A stretch of DNA of 7,178 bases from Gammaproteobacteria bacterium (GTDB lineage Bacteria; Pseudomonadota; Gammaproteobacteria; Pseudomonadales; Pseudohongiellaceae), in NCBI GenBank assembly GCA_002714195.1, contig PAWK01000008.1:16940-24117 (forward strand), read 5' to 3'. The position numbers were made by a program, and so were the translations under genes. Below are positions 5,979 through 7,178 of this stretch, piece by piece. Numbering within the stretch: the stretch's first letter is position 1; each line of letters starts with the position of its first letter. Under the pieces are notes generated by a model that saw only the letters and a list, made by a program, of their open reading frames with translations, was not told where the DNA came from and searched no databases.

Positions 5979-6887
5979 TTAATGACCTTGAAGCTTTTCT
6001 ACATTTTCACGAATAAAGTCGGCCAATAAAAAGTACTCGTCTCGCCTTGGATCCGACTTTCTCCATGCCAAACCAATTTCCCGACTAACATTTTCATTGG
6101 TGAATTTTCGCAACTGTAACTTAGTGTCTCCAAGAACGTCGGCATCGACAGCTATTTGCGGTAAAAGTGTGACTCCCAAACCATTAGCTACCATATGAAC
6201 TAAGGTGTGCAAACTAGTGCCTTGATAAACCAAATTAGTATCAGCCTTCTCTAACTTGCACGCCTCCAGCGCATGATCTCTCAAGCAATGACCCTCCTCG
6301 AGGAGTAAAAGACTCTGTCCCTGTAATTGGGATTGTTTAATTTGTTTTGATTTTTCAAGCTGATGACCTTCAGGCAGACAAAGTAAAAATTCATCTTTAA
6401 ACAAACGTACGATATCCATTTCAGGCAAGGAATATGGAAATGCCAAAATGATTAGGTCTAGCTCTCCCTGCTGGAGATGACGGTATAATTTCGCACTTAA
6501 ATCTTCCTTTAAATAAAGGCCAAGCTTAGGGTAGCTTTCCCTCAGCTCCTTTAATAATCCAGGTAATATGAATGGTCCAATAGTTGGGATAACACCAAGT
6601 CGGATATCTCCAGTTAATGCATCTTGATTCATCTTAGCTAGACTGACGAAATCTTCTAGTTCACCAAGTATTTTCCTCGCCTGATCCAGTAATTTCTCCC
6701 CGGAAGGTGTTATCAAAACGGATTTTTTACTCCGCTCAAAGATAATGACACCAAGTTGAGACTCTAAATCCTGAATAGCCGCGCTGAGTGTTGACTGCGT
6801 CACAAAACATGCTTCCGCTGCCTTGCTAAAATGCTTATATTCCGCAACAGCGCAGATGTAGCGTATTTGCTTTATCGATGGTGACAT
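5979..6887 (-). CDS. oxyR: OxyR-type hydrogen peroxide sensor, LysR family
   Basis: OxyR is a cytoplasmic transcription factor in which peroxide oxidises one cysteine to form an internal disulfide, switching on antioxidant genes. The 302-residue protein begins with a LysR winged helix-turn-helix (about 5-62; FSKAAEACFVTQSTLSAAIQ at 20-39). The regulatory domain contains LGVIPTIGPFILP (97-109) and LLLLEEGHCLRDHALEAC (193-210). Cys201 and Cys210 stand nine positions apart, exactly like E. coli Cys199 and Cys208, and His200 matches the conserved His198. TSLHTLVHMVANGLGVTLLP (224-243) also matches OxyR closely. These features separate it from CysB, Cbl or other LysR types. Length and start fit E. 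coli OxyR, although no good ribosome site is seen. It is divergent from a rubrerythrin gene, its likely target, with a palindromic operator candidate 11 nt upstream of its own ATG. Confidence 0.95.
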   Translation of the reverse strand: MSPSIKQIRYICAVAEYKHFSKAAEACFVTQSTLSAAIQDLESQLGVIIFERSKKSVLITPSGEKLLDQARKILGELEDFVSLAKMNQDALTGDIRLGVIPTIGPFILPGLLKELRESYPKLGLYLKEDLSAKLYRHLQQGELDLIILAFPYSLPEMDIVRLFKDEFLLCLPEGHQLEKSKQIKQSQLQGQSLLLLEEGHCLRDHALEACKLEKADTNLVYQGTSLHTLVHMVANGLGVTLLPQIAVDADVLGDTKLQLRKFTNENVSREIGLAWRKSDPRRDEYFLLADFIRENVEKLQGH

Positions 6888-6898
6888 GCAGAACGATG

Positions 6899-6919
6899 GT
6901 AATCGATAAAACCGATTAC
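6899..6919. promoter_or_regulatory. Candidate OxyR operator: 21-bp perfect palindrome in the oxyR-rubrerythrin gap
   Basis: GTAATCG (6899-6905) and CGATTAC (6913-6919) are perfect inverted arms around ATAAAAC. The core at 6902-6916 has the ATC-N9-GAT form of a LysR-family box. It agrees with 8 of the 10 defined positions of one half of the E. coli OxyR motif ATAG-N-T-N3-A-N-CTAT; the two mismatches are a symmetric A-to-C and T-to-G change. A second dyad expected 7 bp to the right (6924-6938) is poorly conserved (about 3 of 10). Bound OxyR would cover the region just before oxyR and could activate rubrerythrin, whose ATG is 113 nt to the right. Confidence 0.6.
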
Positions 6920-6936
6920 TGCATCAAAAAAAACAA

Positions 6937-6966
6937 TTAGATTTGATTAAACTCAAACCGTAAACT
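6937..6966 (+). promoter_or_regulatory. Weak candidate promoter of rubrerythrin
   Basis: TTAGAT (6937-6942) and TAAACT (6961-6966) are spaced 18 nt apart. The -10 matches 4 of 6 bases and the -35 is poor, as expected for an activator-dependent promoter. Transcription would start near 6973, placing the OxyR palindrome some 55-75 nt upstream. Other choices exist in this AT-rich stretch. Confidence 0.25.
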
Positions 6967-6973
6967 GGGCGTA

Positions 6974-7014
6974 CTAGCTGGACAAACGACTTCTTATCTT
7001 TACACATCAGCTAG
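6974..7014 (+). repeat. 7-bp inverted repeat in the rubrerythrin upstream region
   Basis: CTAGCTG (6974-6980) and CAGCTAG (7008-7014) are perfect inverted copies separated by 27 nt, extendable by one G-U pair in RNA. The right arm ends 7 nt before the rubrerythrin ribosome site. The pair could form the base of a leader stem or be two half-sites of a DNA-binding protein; the long loop makes a simple hairpin only moderately likely. Confidence 0.4.
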
Positions 7015-7021
7015 ATAGAAT

Positions 7022-7027
7022 GGGAGA
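7022..7027 (+). promoter_or_regulatory. Ribosome binding site of rubrerythrin
   Basis: GGGAGA lies 5 nt before the ATG at 7033, a good match at good spacing. Confidence 0.75.
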
Positions 7028-7032
7028 AAAAC

Positions 7033-7178
7033 ATGGCCTTAAAGGGTTCCAAAACTGAAGAGAACTTGAAAGCAGCTTTTGCTGGAGAATCACAAGCTAA
7101 CAGAAGATATCTATATTTCGCTCAAAAAGCGGACGTTGAGGGATATAATGACGTATCCGCACTATTCCGCTCTACCGC
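7033..7178 (+). CDS. Rubrerythrin, N-terminal part (cut by right edge)
   Basis: Rubrerythrins are cytoplasmic non-heme diiron proteins that reduce hydrogen peroxide to water. Forty-eight complete codons are present. The sequence MALKGSKTEENLKAAFAGES (1-20), followed by QANRRYLYFAQKADVEGYN (21-39) and DVSALFRST (40-48), is the highly conserved first helix of the ferritin-like domain. Glu19 in AGES is the expected first diiron ligand. The remaining iron ligands and any C-terminal rubredoxin domain are outside the window, so it cannot be told whether this is a classical rubrerythrin or a short form. It is transcribed away from oxyR, which fits a peroxide-inducible gene. Confidence 0.93.
   Translation, partial: MALKGSKTEENLKAAFAGESQANRRYLYFAQKADVEGYNDVSALFRST

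Noticed and set aside
6899..6933. Palindrome plus following A-run considered as an intrinsic terminator
   Set aside because: On the plus strand the stem is followed by A rather than T residues; on the minus strand the T-run precedes the stem. Neither direction fits.
7015..7020. TAGAAT considered as the rubrerythrin -10 box
   Set aside because: It matches 5 of 6 bases, but a transcript from it would start inside or after the ribosome site, about 6 nt before the ATG.

Overview
The window reads as chromosomal core sequence from a gammaproteobacterium, probably a marine or other free-living one with a moderately AT-leaning genome. This rests on family resemblance: the S16-RimM-TrmD-L19 block next to ffh and a YpjD-type membrane gene is a classic gammaproteobacterial arrangement, and the DsbC, L19 and OxyR proteins look gammaproteobacterial. 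I cannot name a genus. The sequence shows no insertion sequence, phage gene, tRNA, rRNA or CRISPR array.

Layout. From the left edge to about 4090 every gene is on the minus strand, so transcription runs right to left: ffh (signal recognition particle GTPase), then rpsP, rimM, trmD and rplS (a translation and ribosome-maturation operon), then dsbC, which runs off the left edge. A candidate sigma-70 promoter and a strand-specific 12-bp RNA hairpin lie just upstream of rpsP. Opposite ffh, on the plus strand, is a YpjD/CcsA-like eight-helix membrane gene; its real start is probably 43 codons inside the longest reading frame. Converging on it from the right is a lone Sfp-type phosphopantetheinyl transferase. 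Further right, also on the minus strand, is an OxyR-type peroxide sensor with both redox cysteines. Across a 145-bp gap it diverges from a rubrerythrin gene that is cut by the right edge.

How the genes fit together. The left half serves protein synthesis and export: ribosomal proteins S16 and L19, 30S maturation (RimM), m1G37 tRNA methylation (TrmD), membrane targeting (Ffh) and periplasmic disulfide isomerisation (DsbC). The right end is a small peroxide-defence module in which OxyR probably controls the rubrerythrin, and perhaps itself, through a 21-bp palindrome in the shared gap. The core of that palindrome matches 8 of 10 defined positions of one half of the E. coli OxyR motif. The phosphopantetheinyl transferase has no visible carrier-protein or synthase partner here.

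Start-site corrections made from the sequence: trmD starts at a GTG at 1618, rpsP at the ATG at 2482, rimM at the ATG at 2199, and ypjD at the ATG at 4264. I see no clearly novel multi-gene system. The most interesting points are the regulatory structures in the oxyR-rubrerythrin gap and in the rpsP leader.
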